In this document: positions 1 to 8,183 of the stretch, one piece after another | Layout of the letters: each line of letters begins with the position of its first letter | Numbering within the stretch: the stretch's first letter is position 1 | Assembly: GCA_002951995.1 (NCBI GenBank) | Contig: CP019797.1 | Location: forward strand, 1,162,501-1,226,500 | From: Stenotrophomonas acidaminiphila | GTDB lineage: Bacteria; Pseudomonadota; Gammaproteobacteria; Xanthomonadales; Xanthomonadaceae | DNA length: 64,000 nucleotides | Reading direction: 5' to 3' | Notes under the pieces: model-generated | What the model saw: only the letters and a program-made list of their open reading frames with translations | Database searches by the model: none | Told to the model about the DNA's origin: nothing | Made by a program: the position numbers and the translations under genes

Positions 1-319
1 CGAGAACATCGGCGACCTCGGTGGCCTGACCGTGGCCTACGACGCGCTGCAAATGGCGCTCAAGGAAGACCCGACGAAGAACGTGGCCGTCGACGGCTAC
101 AGCCAGGACCAGCGTTTCTTCATGAACTGGGCCACGGTGTGGCGCCGCAACTTCACCGAGGGCGAGCTGCGCGTGCGCCTGAACACCGATCCGCACGCAC
201 CGGCCAACTTCCGCGCCAACGGTGCGCCGTCGAACATGCCGTCCTTCGCCGCAGCGTTCCAGTGCAAGGCGGGTGATGCGATGGTGCGTGGCGACGACAA
301 GCGCGTGGTCATCTGGTAA
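1..319 (+). CDS. M13 family metallopeptidase, C-terminal fragment
   Basis: This is the last ~105 residues of a neprilysin/PepO-type (M13) zinc endopeptidase; the gene begins before the window. The first full codon is at base 2 and reads ENIGDLGG, the conserved GEN(I/A)xDxGG region whose Glu is the third zinc ligand. The protein ends with the family signature F-x2-AF-x-C-x2-GD-x-M followed by V-x-IW and a TAA stop. M13 enzymes of this bacterial type are usually exported and cleave oligopeptides. The HExxH motif lies upstream and is not visible. A hairpin terminator follows, so this is probably the last gene of its transcript. Confidence 0.9.
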   Translation, partial: ENIGDLGGLTVAYDALQMALKEDPTKNVAVDGYSQDQRFFMNWATVWRRNFTEGELRVRLNTDPHAPANFRANGAPSNMPSFAAAFQCKAGDAMVRGDDKRVVIW

Positions 320-349
320 ACCGCCGGTAGTGCGGCTGGCAACCGACGC

Positions 350-374
350 AGGGCCCGGCGCATGCCGGGCCTTT
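350..374 (+). terminator. Rho-independent terminator after the M13 peptidase
   Basis: GC-rich hairpin with 8-bp arms GGCCCGGC (352-359) and GCCGGGCC (364-371), loop GCAT, followed by TTT. It lies about 30 bases after the peptidase stop. Confidence 0.7.
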
Positions 375-496
375 GCGTTCTGGCGTCTGCTGCCGCGTAC
401 GCCCGCGTGGCGGGCCCGCTGCGGCGATGGCGGTGTCCTGCCGACGGTGGCCGCAGCGCCGGCCTGCGGCCCGCGCTGGCGTCCGTCGCGGGCGAC

Positions 497-826
497 TCAG
501 TGCGCCCGGCGAAGCGGCGCCGCCGCGCGATGCCGTTCGCGCAGATACAGGAACAGCGGCAACGCCAGCGACGGCCCGACCAGCAGGCACGACAGCGGCA
601 GCCACAGCCGCGGCATCGCCAGCCTGCGGCCTTCGGCGACCACCAGCACGGCCACGGCGATGCCCGAGACCAGCACGTCCGCCCAGGCAAAGGCGGCGAT
701 GCGGCCGGAGGTGGCCTGCTGCACCAGCAGCGGCAGGTCGAGGCCATGCGCGGACAGCCACGGAACGAACTGCGACAGCGGCAATGCCGTGCCGGCGATG
801 CACAGAAGCAGGTAGAGGAACTTCAC
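497..826 (-). CDS. DUF2834-like small membrane protein
   Basis: A 109-residue, strongly hydrophobic protein with about three membrane segments (near residues 2-20, 38-62 and 70-95) and a basic C-terminal tail. It resembles the DUF2834 family of small inner-membrane proteins, whose function is unknown. The start is GTG at 824-826, chosen because an AGGAG motif sits 6-7 bases upstream and because the start overlaps the stop of the preceding gene as GTGA, a typical sign of translational coupling. It is the second gene of a two-gene unit with the secreted protein at 823-1275. Function cannot be assigned. Confidence 0.75.
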   Translation of the reverse strand: MKFLYLLLCIAGTALPLSQFVPWLSAHGLDLPLLVQQATSGRIAAFAWADVLVSGIAVAVLVVAEGRRLAMPRLWLPLSCLLVGPSLALPLFLYLRERHRAAAPLRRAH

Positions 827-1275
827 GGTGTCTCCTGACGTGGGGAATGCGCCATGCGGCTGGGCGCTGCCGGCATGGAGGGGCGGTGGGACGGTACGCG
901 CGCCGGTGCGCCACACCGGTAGCGCACGCATTGCTGGCCGGTGCGGGTGGCGACGCGCCGGCGCCGGTCCGCGGAACGCTGGAAGCCCGCGCCGGCGCGC
1001 CAGGTCGCACCCCCGCCGGACAGCCCGGCGCTCAGCGCCGGCCCGGTGTCGCCGCGAACCACGACGGCTTTTGTCGGACCGTCGCTTTCCCGGCAGGCGA
1101 GGGGGCGGGGCGCGATACGCAGGGCAGGCTTGTCCGCGTCCGACGCGCAGGCGTCGGGGCTTCCGGCCCAATGCCCGGTGAAACGCGCCGGTACGGCCAC
1201 CCTGCCAGCGCCCGCCAAAGCCGGCAGTGGCGGCAGTGGCGGCAGCCACAGGGTCAACCACAGCAGGTTATCCAT
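823..1275 (-). CDS. Hypothetical small secreted protein
   Basis: A 150-residue protein with an N-terminal hydrophobic stretch ending in ALAGA, probably a signal peptide. It then has a pattern that recurs in small Xanthomonadaceae secreted proteins: FxGxWxG...C, ALRIAP, a SDGP turn, a G-GATW block and RYRC. The two cysteines could form a disulfide bond. The start at ATG 1273-1275 has a good AGGGAGAG ribosome site. Its TGA stop overlaps the GTG start of the DUF2834-like gene by four bases, which supports both genes. The C-terminal ~35 residues (rich in R, P and S) look unstructured. I do not recognise a named family; other frames here are also open because of the high GC. Confidence 0.55.
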   Translation of the reverse strand: MDNLLWLTLWLPPLPPLPALAGAGRVAVPARFTGHWAGSPDACASDADKPALRIAPRPLACRESDGPTKAVVVRGDTGPALSAGLSGGGATWRAGAGFQRSADRRRRVATRTGQQCVRYRCGAPARVPSHRPSMPAAPSRMAHSPRQETP

Positions 1276-1471
1276 TGCTCTCCCTGGCGATCCCGCGCGG
1301 CGAGCCGCAGGGCCGGTCGGCCGGCCGCGCTCACCGTGGCGCGTATTGTGCGGCATGCAGCCGGTCACCGGGGCCGCTGCGGCGCTGCCGCGGAGATGCC
1401 GGCCGCGGTCGGTCGTGGTATTGATCGGCCACGCCACGGGATGGCGGATCATCGATCAACGGGAGGCACGC

Positions 1472-2971
1472 ATGGTGCCGGAAGCAGGCGGCGCGCACGC
1501 GCCGCTGCAGTGGACAATCGCCGCGCTGGCATTCGCCGCGCACCTGCTGGTCGCCGCGCGTGCGCTGACCCGCGCCAACCGCACCCCGGCCTCGCGCGCG
1601 GCCTGGGTGGCGGTGGTGATGCTCGCCCCGGGGCTGGGGATGCTCGCCTACCTGCTGCTGGGCGAGACCAGCATCGGCCGCGCGCGGTTCCGCCGGGTGG
1701 AACAGGTGCTGCGGCGGATGACGGCGGCCGCGGCCCTGGCGCCGCCGCCCGCAGCGGTTGCGGTGGTGGACGGCGCGGTGCCGCTGCTGGAACTGGCGCG
1801 CACCATCAACGGCCTGCCGGCGGTGGGCGGCAACCGGGTGGAGCTGCTGGGCGAGGAGGGCAGCCCGGCCGATGCGCCCGAGCGCGATTGCCGCCGCGCG
1901 CTGGACGCGCTGGTCGCCGATATCGAACAGGCCTGCGAGAGCGTGCACATCGCCGTCTACATCTGGCTCGACGACGGCGCCGGCGGCCGCCTGGCCGACG
2001 CGGTGGCCGCCGCCGCACGGCGCGGGGTGGCGTGCCGGGTGATGGTCGACGCGCTGGGTTCGCGCGCCTTCATCGACGGGCCGCGCTGGCAACAACTGGC
2101 CCAGGCCGGGGTCCGGCAGCTCAAGACGCTGGACGACATCCATCGCCTGCAGCACGTGGCGTTCAGCCGCATGGACCTGCGCGACCACCGCAAGATCGTG
2201 GTCATCGACAACCGCATCGGCTACTGCGGCAGCCAGAACCTTGCCGATCCCGAGTTCCGGATAAAGCCGGCGCAGGCGCCGTGGATCGACCTGCTGCTGC
2301 GCTGCCAGGGGCCGGTGGTGGCGCAACTCCAGTTCCTGTTCCTCAGCGGCTGGATCCCGGAAAGCGGCGAAGCCGGGCTGGATGGCTACGCCGCGGCGGC
2401 GGCCCCGGCGTGGCACGACGACGGCTGCGTGGCGATGGCCTTCGAGACCGGGCCGGTCGCGCGCCACAACGTCATGGCCGACGTGTACGTGGCCTGCATC
2501 TACGCGGCGCGGCGCGAGCTGGTGATCACCACGCCGTACTTCGTGCCCGACGAGTCGATCCTGCGCGCGATCTGCGCGGCGCCGCGGCGCGGCGTGCGCA
2601 CCACGCTGGTGCTGCCGCGGCGCAACGACTCGTGGCTGGTGGGGCAGGCCAGCCGCAGCACCTACGGCGACCTGCTGCGCAGCGGGGTCGAGCTCCACGA
2701 GTACCCGCTCGGCCTGCTGCATGCCAAATCCATGACCGTCGACGGACAGGTCAGCCTGGTCGGCTCGGCCAACATGGACCGGCGCAGCCTGGAGCTGAAT
2801 TTCGAGAACAGCCTGCTGGTCGCCGACCCGCGGGTGACCGCGGCGATCCGCCAGCGCCAGCAGCGCTACCTGTCGGTGTCGGTGCCGGTGACCATGGAGC
2901 AGGTCCAGCGCTGGTCCTTCGCCACGCGGCTGGTGCAGAACGCGGTGGCGATGATGTCGCCGGTGCTGTGA
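1472..2971 (+). CDS. cls: Cardiolipin synthase (phospholipase D family)
   Basis: A 499-residue membrane enzyme that joins two phosphatidylglycerols, or an analogous donor, to make cardiolipin. Two N-terminal hydrophobic helices (about residues 15-32 and 47-68, ending in YLLLGE) are typical of ClsA-type enzymes. Two PLD HKD motifs follow: HRKIVVID at about residue 239 with GSQN, and HAKSMTVDG at about residue 417 with GSANMDRRSLELNFE. The start ATG at 1472 is preceded by GGGAGG at the right distance; the frame is open much further upstream but lacks a good start there. Length and both catalytic motifs are complete. It stands alone between opposite-strand genes. Confidence 0.93.
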   Translation: MVPEAGGAHAPLQWTIAALAFAAHLLVAARALTRANRTPASRAAWVAVVMLAPGLGMLAYLLLGETSIGRARFRRVEQVLRRMTAAAALAPPPAAVAVVDGAVPLLELARTINGLPAVGGNRVELLGEEGSPADAPERDCRRALDALVADIEQACESVHIAVYIWLDDGAGGRLADAVAAAARRGVACRVMVDALGSRAFIDGPRWQQLAQAGVRQLKTLDDIHRLQHVAFSRMDLRDHRKIVVIDNRIGYCGSQNLADPEFRIKPAQAPWIDLLLRCQGPVVAQLQFLFLSGWIPESGEAGLDGYAAAAAPAWHDDGCVAMAFETGPVARHNVMADVYVACIYAARRELVITTPYFVPDESILRAICAAPRRGVRTTLVLPRRNDSWLVGQASRSTYGDLLRSGVELHEYPLGLLHAKSMTVDGQVSLVGSANMDRRSLELNFENSLLVADPRVTAAIRQRQQRYLSVSVPVTMEQVQRWSFATRLVQNAVAMMSPVL

Positions 2972-2989
2972 GCGCGCCGGCCCGGCCAA

Positions 2990-3616
2990 TCAGCCGGCCG
3001 GGCGCGCGTGCGCGCGGGCGCGCAGCAGGCCACGGAACTCGCCGAGCAGGCGCGCGTCGACCAGCCGGTTCTTCTCGCGGTTGAGGATCGCCAGCGCGTC
3101 GTCGGTGTGCATCGGGCCCCGGTAGGGACGGCGCGAGGTCAGCGCGTCGTAGCCGTCGGCGATGGTCAGGATGCGCGCCTCCAGCGGGATTTCCTCGCCC
3201 TGCAGGCCGTGCGGATAGCCGCTGCCGTCCCAGGCTTCGTGGTGGTGCAGGATCAGCCGCGCCACGGCGGCGGCGTCGTCGCGGCCGGTGGCCGCGAACA
3301 GGCGCGCGCCGCGCTCGGGATGGGTGCGCATCTTCTCCATCCGCGGCTCGTCCAGGCGGCCGGGATGCAGCAGCACGTCGTCGCGGATGCCGATCTTGCC
3401 GACGTCGTGGAAGCGCGCCGCCAGCGCCAGTTGCTCCAGCTGCGCGCCGGACAGGCCGCAGCGTTCGCCCAGGCCATGGGCGAGCAGCGAAACCCGGTCG
3501 CAGTGCTGGTCGGTGTAGCTGTCGCGCTCGTCCAGCGCGGCGGCCAGCACGGAGATGCCGCAGCTGTCGTTTTCAAGGGGAATGGACAGGCCCGGGGCCG
3601 AGAAGGTCGAAGACAT
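2990..3616 (-). CDS. Stand-alone HD-GYP domain protein, putative c-di-GMP phosphodiesterase
   Basis: A ~208-residue protein made almost entirely of one HD-GYP domain, which hydrolyses cyclic di-GMP. Visible motifs are HDVGKIG (HD dyad), the HHHE metal ligands, the DGSGYP signature with G(L)xGEEIP, and the IADGYDALTS region. No receiver or other sensor domain precedes it, unlike RpfG, which has an N-terminal REC domain. ATG at 3614-3616 is used here; an upstream GTG at 3626-3628 in the same frame is possible, and neither has a strong ribosome site. Key catalytic residues appear intact, so enzymatic activity is likely by family resemblance. Confidence 0.85.
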   Translation of the reverse strand: MSSTFSAPGLSIPLENDSCGISVLAAALDERDSYTDQHCDRVSLLAHGLGERCGLSGAQLEQLALAARFHDVGKIGIRDDVLLHPGRLDEPRMEKMRTHPERGARLFAATGRDDAAAVARLILHHHEAWDGSGYPHGLQGEEIPLEARILTIADGYDALTSRRPYRGPMHTDDALAILNREKNRLVDARLLGEFRGLLRARAHARPAG

Positions 3617-3708
3617 GGAGCGCCGCACCGCAGTGGGAAAACGGCCTGGCCGGGAGGAGGGCGGCTATTGTCCTCGCCGCCCCCGTTCCTGGCAAACCTC
3701 TCATCCGC

Positions 3709-6700
3709 TCACGCCGGGCGCAGGGTGGCCAGCAGCGCGCGGGCGGCGTTGAAGCGGTCCGCGCCTTCCGGCAACGGGTGGCGGATGCGCAGCTTGTCCG
3801 GGCCGTCCATCTGGTAGAGCCTGGGCTGCTTCTGGATCAGCTGGATCACCGCCATCGGGTCGATGTCGGGCTTGGCCTCGAACACGATGCGGCCGCCGTT
3901 CTCGCCCAGTTCCAGCTTGCGGATGCCCAGCGCATTGGCCTGCAGCTTGAGCTCGGCAATGGCGAACAGGTGCTTGACCGCATCCGGCAGCAGGCCGAAG
4001 CGGTCGATCATCTCCACCTGCAGTTCGCGCAGGGCGGCGCTGTCGCGCGCGCTGGAAATGCGCTTGTACAGGGTCAGGCGGGTATGCACGTCGGGCAGGT
4101 AATCCTCCGGGATCAACGCCGGCACGTGCAGCTCGACCTCGGCACCGCGCACTTCCTCGCCGGCGTCCAGGTCGGGCAGCTTGCCGGAGCGGATCGAACG
4201 CACCGCGCGTTCCAGCAGTTCGGTGTAGAGGCTGAAACCGACTTCGGCCATCTGCCCGCTCTGGTCCTCGCCGAGCAGCTCGCCGGCGCCGCGGATCTCC
4301 AGATCGTGGGTGGCCAGGGTGAAGCCGGCGCCGAGCTCGTCCATCGAGGCGATGGCGTCCAGCCGCTTCTGCGCGTCGGGGGTGATCGAGCGCTTGTCCG
4401 GTACCACCAGGTACGCGTAGGCGCGGTGGTGCGAGCGGCCGACGCGGCCACGCAGCTGGTGCAGCTGGGCCAGGCCGAAGCGGTCGGCGCGGTTGATGAT
4501 GATGGTGTTGGCGTTGGGGATGTCGATGCCCGACTCGATGATGGTGCTGGCCAGCAGCACGTTGAAGCGCTGCTTCTGGAAATCCAGCATCACCTTTTCC
4601 AGCTCGCGCTCGGGCATCTGCCCGTGGGCCATGCCGATGCGCGCTTCGGGCACCAGCTCGGACAGTTCGCGCTGCATCCGGCCCATGCTCTCCACGTCGT
4701 TGTGCAGGAAATACAGCTGGCCGCCGCGCGACAGTTCGCGCTGGAACGCCTCGCGCAGCTGCGCGTTGTCCCATTGGGTGACGAAGGTCTGCACCGCCAG
4801 CCGGTTCGGCGGCGGGGTGGCGATGATCGACAGGTCGCGCAGCCCGGCCATGGCCATGTTCAGCGTGCGCGGGATCGGCGTGGCGGTGAGCGTGAGCAGG
4901 TGCACGTTGGCGCGCATCGCCTTGAGCGCTTCCTTCTGGCGCACGCCGAAGCGCTGCTCCTCGTCGACGATGACCAGGCCCAGGTCCTTGAACTTCACGT
5001 CCGGCTGCAGCAGCCGGTGGGTGCCGACGATCACGTCGATGCTGCCGTCGGCCACCTTGTCCAGCTCGGCCTTGATCTCCTTGGTGCTCTTGAAGCGCGA
5101 CAGCACTTCGACCTTGAGCGGGTAATCGGCGAAGCGGTCGCGGAAATTGCGGTAGTGCTGTTCGGCCAGCAGCGTGGTGGGCACCAGCACCGCCACCTGC
5201 TTGCCGCCGCTGGCGGCGGCGAAGGCGGCGCGTACGGCCACCTCGGTCTTGCCGAAGCCGACGTCGCCGCAGACCACGCGGTCCATCGGCTGCGACGACT
5301 GCAGGTCGCGCAGGGTGGCCTCGATCGCGGCCAGCTGGTCCGGGGTTTCCTCGAACGGGAAGCCGGCGGCGAACGGCTCGTACATGGCGCGGTCGATGTC
5401 CAGCGCCAGGCCGGCGCGGGCCTGGCGCCGGGCCTGGATCTCCAGCAGCTCGGCGGCGACGTCGCGCACCTTCTCGGCGGCCTTGCGCTTGGCCTTGGCC
5501 CACTGCTCGCCGCCGAGCGAATGCAGCGGCGCGGTTTCCGGCGAGGCGCCGGAGTAGCGGCTGATCAGATGCAGCTGCGCGACCGGCACGTACAGGCGGT
5601 CGCCCTTGGCGTACTCGATCTCCAGGAATTCGCCGGGCATGCCGCCCACGTCCATCGCGATCAGCCCGCGGTAGCGGCCGACGCCATGGTCCTCATGGAC
5701 GATGGGCGCGCCCTCGGTCAGTTCGCCGAGGTCGCGGATGATCGCCTCCGGCTCGCGCCCGGCGCGGCGGCTGCGGCGCGGCTGGCCGGCGCGCTCGGGG
5801 AACAGCTGGCGCTCGGTGAGCACCGCCAGCGGTGGCTCGGCCAGGGCGAAGCCGTCGTCCAGCGGCGCCACGGTGATCGCGAAGCGCGGCGTGTCGGCGG
5901 CCAGGAACGCCGGCAGCCCGGGCACCACCGGCGGCCGCAGGTCGGCGGCCTGCAGCACTTCCAGCAGCGCCTCGCGGCGGCCCGGCGAGTCGGCCGCCAC
6001 CAGCACCCGGCCGGGGTAGTGCTCGAGGAAGGACTTCAGCGCCTGGCCGGCGGGGGCGTCCTTGGCCGCCACCGGCAGCGGCGGCAGCGGCTGGTCGCCC
6101 AGCGCCTGCGCTTCGGCGATGCGCGGGTGGTCGGCCGGCCACACGTCCACCCGCGGCTGCCGGTTGAACTGCTCGCGCAGGCTGTCCGGCGACTGGTAGA
6201 TCTCCTCCGGCGGCAGCAGCGGCCGTTCGATGTCGTGGCGGCGCTGCTCGTAGCGGCTGCCGGTCTGCGCCCAGAACGCGTCGGCGGCCTCGCCCACGCC
6301 GGGCGCGACCACGGTCAGGAAGCCGCTGGGCAGGTAATCGAACAGGGTGGCGGTGCGCTCGAAGAACAGCGGCAGGAAGTATTCGATGCCCGACGGCAGC
6401 ACGCCGGCCTTGAGGTCCTGGTAGAGCGGGCTGCGGCGGGTGTCCACGTCGAAGCGCTCGCGCAGCGTGGCCAGCACCTTCGCCAGGCTGGCCTCGTCCA
6501 TCGGCACTTCGCGGCCGGGCAGCATCTTCACCGCCGCGACCTTGTCCAGCGAACGCTGCGATTCGGGGTCGAATTCGCGGATCGAGTCGATGTCCTCGTC
6601 CAGCAGCTCGATCCGCAGCGGCGCGTCGGCGCCCATCGGGTAGACGTCGAGCAGGCCGCCGCGCACGGCGAAATCGCCCGGATCCATCACCTGCGGCACG

Positions 6701-7179
6701 TGGCGGTAGCCCGCGCTCTCCAGGCGGCGCTTTTCCGCGTCCATGTCCAGGCGCTGGCCGACCCGCAGGTCGAAGCTGCCGCCCACGATGTAGCTCAGCG
6801 GCGCCAGCCGCTGCAGCAGGGTCTGCACCGGCACCACCACGATGCCATGGGTGAGCCCCGGCAGCCGGTGCAGCGCGGCCAGGCGCTGGGAAATGATGTC
6901 AGGGTGCGGGCTGAACTGGTCGTAGGGCAGGGTTTCCCAGTCCGGGAACGGCACCACCGGCAGCGTGGCGTCGTCGCCCAGCAGGGTCTGCAGGTCGGCC
7001 ACGGCCTGGTGCGCACCGTGGTTGTCGCGGGTGACCAGCAACAGCGGCTTGCCATGCGCCTGCGCGGCACGGGCCACGTGCCAGGCCAGCGCGCTGGTCG
7101 ATGCGGGGGCGCGCCACCAGGCGCGGAGCTGGCCCGCACGGGGCAGCGGCGGAACGGGATAGGAGGTGGGGAGCGACAT
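3709..7179 (-). CDS. mfd: Transcription-repair coupling factor Mfd
   Basis: A 1156-residue DNA translocase that removes RNA polymerase stalled at lesions and recruits UvrA. The N-terminal UvrB-like module (from residue ~15, with TLPYDQF and DLRVGQRLD) is followed by the CarD-like RNA-polymerase-interaction domain near IVHEDHGVGRYRGL. The superfamily-2 helicase core has VCGDVGFGKTE (Walker A), VDEEQRFG (motif II) and TATPIPRTL (motif III), with RGRVGRS near the end of the second RecA fold. The C-terminal TRCF domain contains MIDRFGLLPDAVKHL. ATG at 7177-7179 gives the standard length; the open frame continues upstream into the inverted-repeat element. Its UvrA partner is encoded nearby at 21-24 kb. 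Confidence 0.96.
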   Translation of the reverse strand: MSLPTSYPVPPLPRAGQLRAWWRAPASTSALAWHVARAAQAHGKPLLLVTRDNHGAHQAVADLQTLLGDDATLPVVPFPDWETLPYDQFSPHPDIISQRLAALHRLPGLTHGIVVVPVQTLLQRLAPLSYIVGGSFDLRVGQRLDMDAEKRRLESAGYRHVPQVMDPGDFAVRGGLLDVYPMGADAPLRIELLDEDIDSIREFDPESQRSLDKVAAVKMLPGREVPMDEASLAKVLATLRERFDVDTRRSPLYQDLKAGVLPSGIEYFLPLFFERTATLFDYLPSGFLTVVAPGVGEAADAFWAQTGSRYEQRRHDIERPLLPPEEIYQSPDSLREQFNRQPRVDVWPADHPRIAEAQALGDQPLPPLPVAAKDAPAGQALKSFLEHYPGRVLVAADSPGRREALLEVLQAADLRPPVVPGLPAFLAADTPRFAITVAPLDDGFALAEPPLAVLTERQLFPERAGQPRRSRRAGREPEAIIRDLGELTEGAPIVHEDHGVGRYRGLIAMDVGGMPGEFLEIEYAKGDRLYVPVAQLHLISRYSGASPETAPLHSLGGEQWAKAKRKAAEKVRDVAAELLEIQARRQARAGLALDIDRAMYEPFAAGFPFEETPDQLAAIEATLRDLQSSQPMDRVVCGDVGFGKTEVAVRAAFAAASGGKQVAVLVPTTLLAEQHYRNFRDRFADYPLKVEVLSRFKSTKEIKAELDKVADGSIDVIVGTHRLLQPDVKFKDLGLVIVDEEQRFGVRQKEALKAMRANVHLLTLTATPIPRTLNMAMAGLRDLSIIATPPPNRLAVQTFVTQWDNAQLREAFQRELSRGGQLYFLHNDVESMGRMQRELSELVPEARIGMAHGQMPERELEKVMLDFQKQRFNVLLASTIIESGIDIPNANTIIINRADRFGLAQLHQLRGRVGRSHHRAYAYLVVPDKRSITPDAQKRLDAIASMDELGAGFTLATHDLEIRGAGELLGEDQSGQMAEVGFSLYTELLERAVRSIRSGKLPDLDAGEEVRGAEVELHVPALIPEDYLPDVHTRLTLYKRISSARDSAALRELQVEMIDRFGLLPDAVKHLFAIAELKLQANALGIRKLELGENGGRIVFEAKPDIDPMAVIQLIQKQPRLYQMDGPDKLRIRHPLPEGADRFNAARALLATLRPA

Positions 7180-7196
7180 GACGTCGCTGATTTTAT

Positions 7197-7482
7197 AGGA
7201 GTGAGTGGAGAGGAGTGATGAGTGAGAAAAAGCAGGGGCAAGTGAAGATGCGTGAGTAGTGAGAAGGGGCAACGGCAACGGCCAAGGCCGGGGTTGAAAG
7301 CCAAAGCCGTCCTTCCCGCGAAGGTGGAAATCGCGCTTGCTTCCCGCTCCTGCCTCTTCTCACTCCTTTCGCTCACTCCCGCGCTTCAGCCACCTGTGGG
7401 GCAAGAGCGATCTCCGCCGTCGCGGAGATGACGGCTTCTGCTCCTGCTTTTTCTCACTCATCACTCCTCTTCACTCACTCCT
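7197..7482. repeat. MITE-like element with 44-bp inverted repeats
   Basis: The interval between mfd and the GNAT gene is bounded by two inverted copies of a 44-bp sequence: 7197-7240 on the left and 7439-7482 on the right, with 42 of 44 positions complementary. The repeats are made of iterated GAGTGA/TCACTC units. The ~200-bp interior holds another diverged TCACTC cluster at ~7357-7380, a CGCGAAGG stem near 7315, and the hairpin ATCTCCGC-CGTC-GCGGAGAT (~7410-7429). No gene is seen in it. It may be a non-autonomous mobile element, or a large hairpin separating two convergent or same-strand transcripts. The exact ends and any target duplication are unclear. Confidence 0.7.
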
Positions 7483-7487
7483 GGCCC

Positions 7488-8033
7488 TCAGTTGGCCAGT
7501 TCCAGCACCATGCGCACCAGGCCCGGGGTGCCGGACGGATGCGGCACCTGCTTGAAGCCCAGCGAAGCGGCCAACTGCAGCATCGGTTCGTTGTCCTGGG
7601 CGATGTCGCCGTACATGCGGTCCAGGTACTTGCCGCGCGCCCACTTGACCAGCTTGCGCATCAATTGCCGGCCCAGGCCCTGGCCGGCCAGGAAGCGGCT
7701 GACGAGGATGGCGTACTCGGCGTCGCGGGTGCCGGGGATGATCGAGGCGCGGGCCACCGCGCCGACCACGGCCTCACCCGGCGGCAGCGGCTCGGCCGCG
7801 ACCAGCGAGATTTCGGTCTTGGGATTGGGATGGGTCAGGCGCTGGGCGGTTTCGTCCGACAGCACGTCAACGGCCTGCAGGAATCGGTCGCGGACTTCCT
7901 CCGGCCCGAACAGCGCGAATGCGCCCTGCAGCGGGGCACCGTCCTCGGGGCGGATGGGACGGATGAGCAGTTCCCGGCCGCTGGGTGCCTTGAAGTTTTC
8001 ATGCCACGGGGGCATGCGGTTGCGGGTAGCCAT
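7488..8033 (-). CDS. GNAT family N-acetyltransferase
   Basis: A 181-residue protein with an acetyl-CoA-dependent GNAT fold. The N-terminal phrase LLIRPIRPEDG and the following layout match the acetyltransferase module found at the C terminus of Pat-type protein lysine acetyltransferases. The acetyl-CoA loop appears as GQGLGRQLM at about residue 135, followed by LGFKQ near residue 160. The start ATG at 8031-8033 has a strong GGAGGAA site upstream. The substrate cannot be read from the sequence: a protein lysine or a small metabolite are both possible. It is not fused to an acyl-CoA synthetase domain and is monocistronic. Confidence 0.85.
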   Translation of the reverse strand: MATRNRMPPWHENFKAPSGRELLIRPIRPEDGAPLQGAFALFGPEEVRDRFLQAVDVLSDETAQRLTHPNPKTEISLVAAEPLPPGEAVVGAVARASIIPGTRDAEYAILVSRFLAGQGLGRQLMRKLVKWARGKYLDRMYGDIAQDNEPMLQLAASLGFKQVPHPSGTPGLVRMVLELAN

Positions 8034-8183
8034 GACTGCGGTTCCTCCAGAGTCCACCGATTCTTGCACCTGTGGCGTGAGGTTCTGTGAACGTGATTCA
8101 ACCGTGGCGAGCGGGGCCGCCCAGGGGCCACGCGCCATGCCGGCAGGTCCGCCGCGGCCACCGCCGTCGCGCGCTGGCCCGGC

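Noticed and set aside
2972..3008. Inverted GC-rich sequence between cls and the HD-GYP gene as a terminator
   Set aside because: The arms pair imperfectly, there is no T run, and the HD-GYP stop lies within it; support is too weak.
3778..7218. A >1100-residue open frame on the plus strand, antisense to mfd
   Set aside because: Its His/Gln/Arg/Val-rich composition is that of the complement of a GC-rich gene; mfd on the other strand has full domain support.
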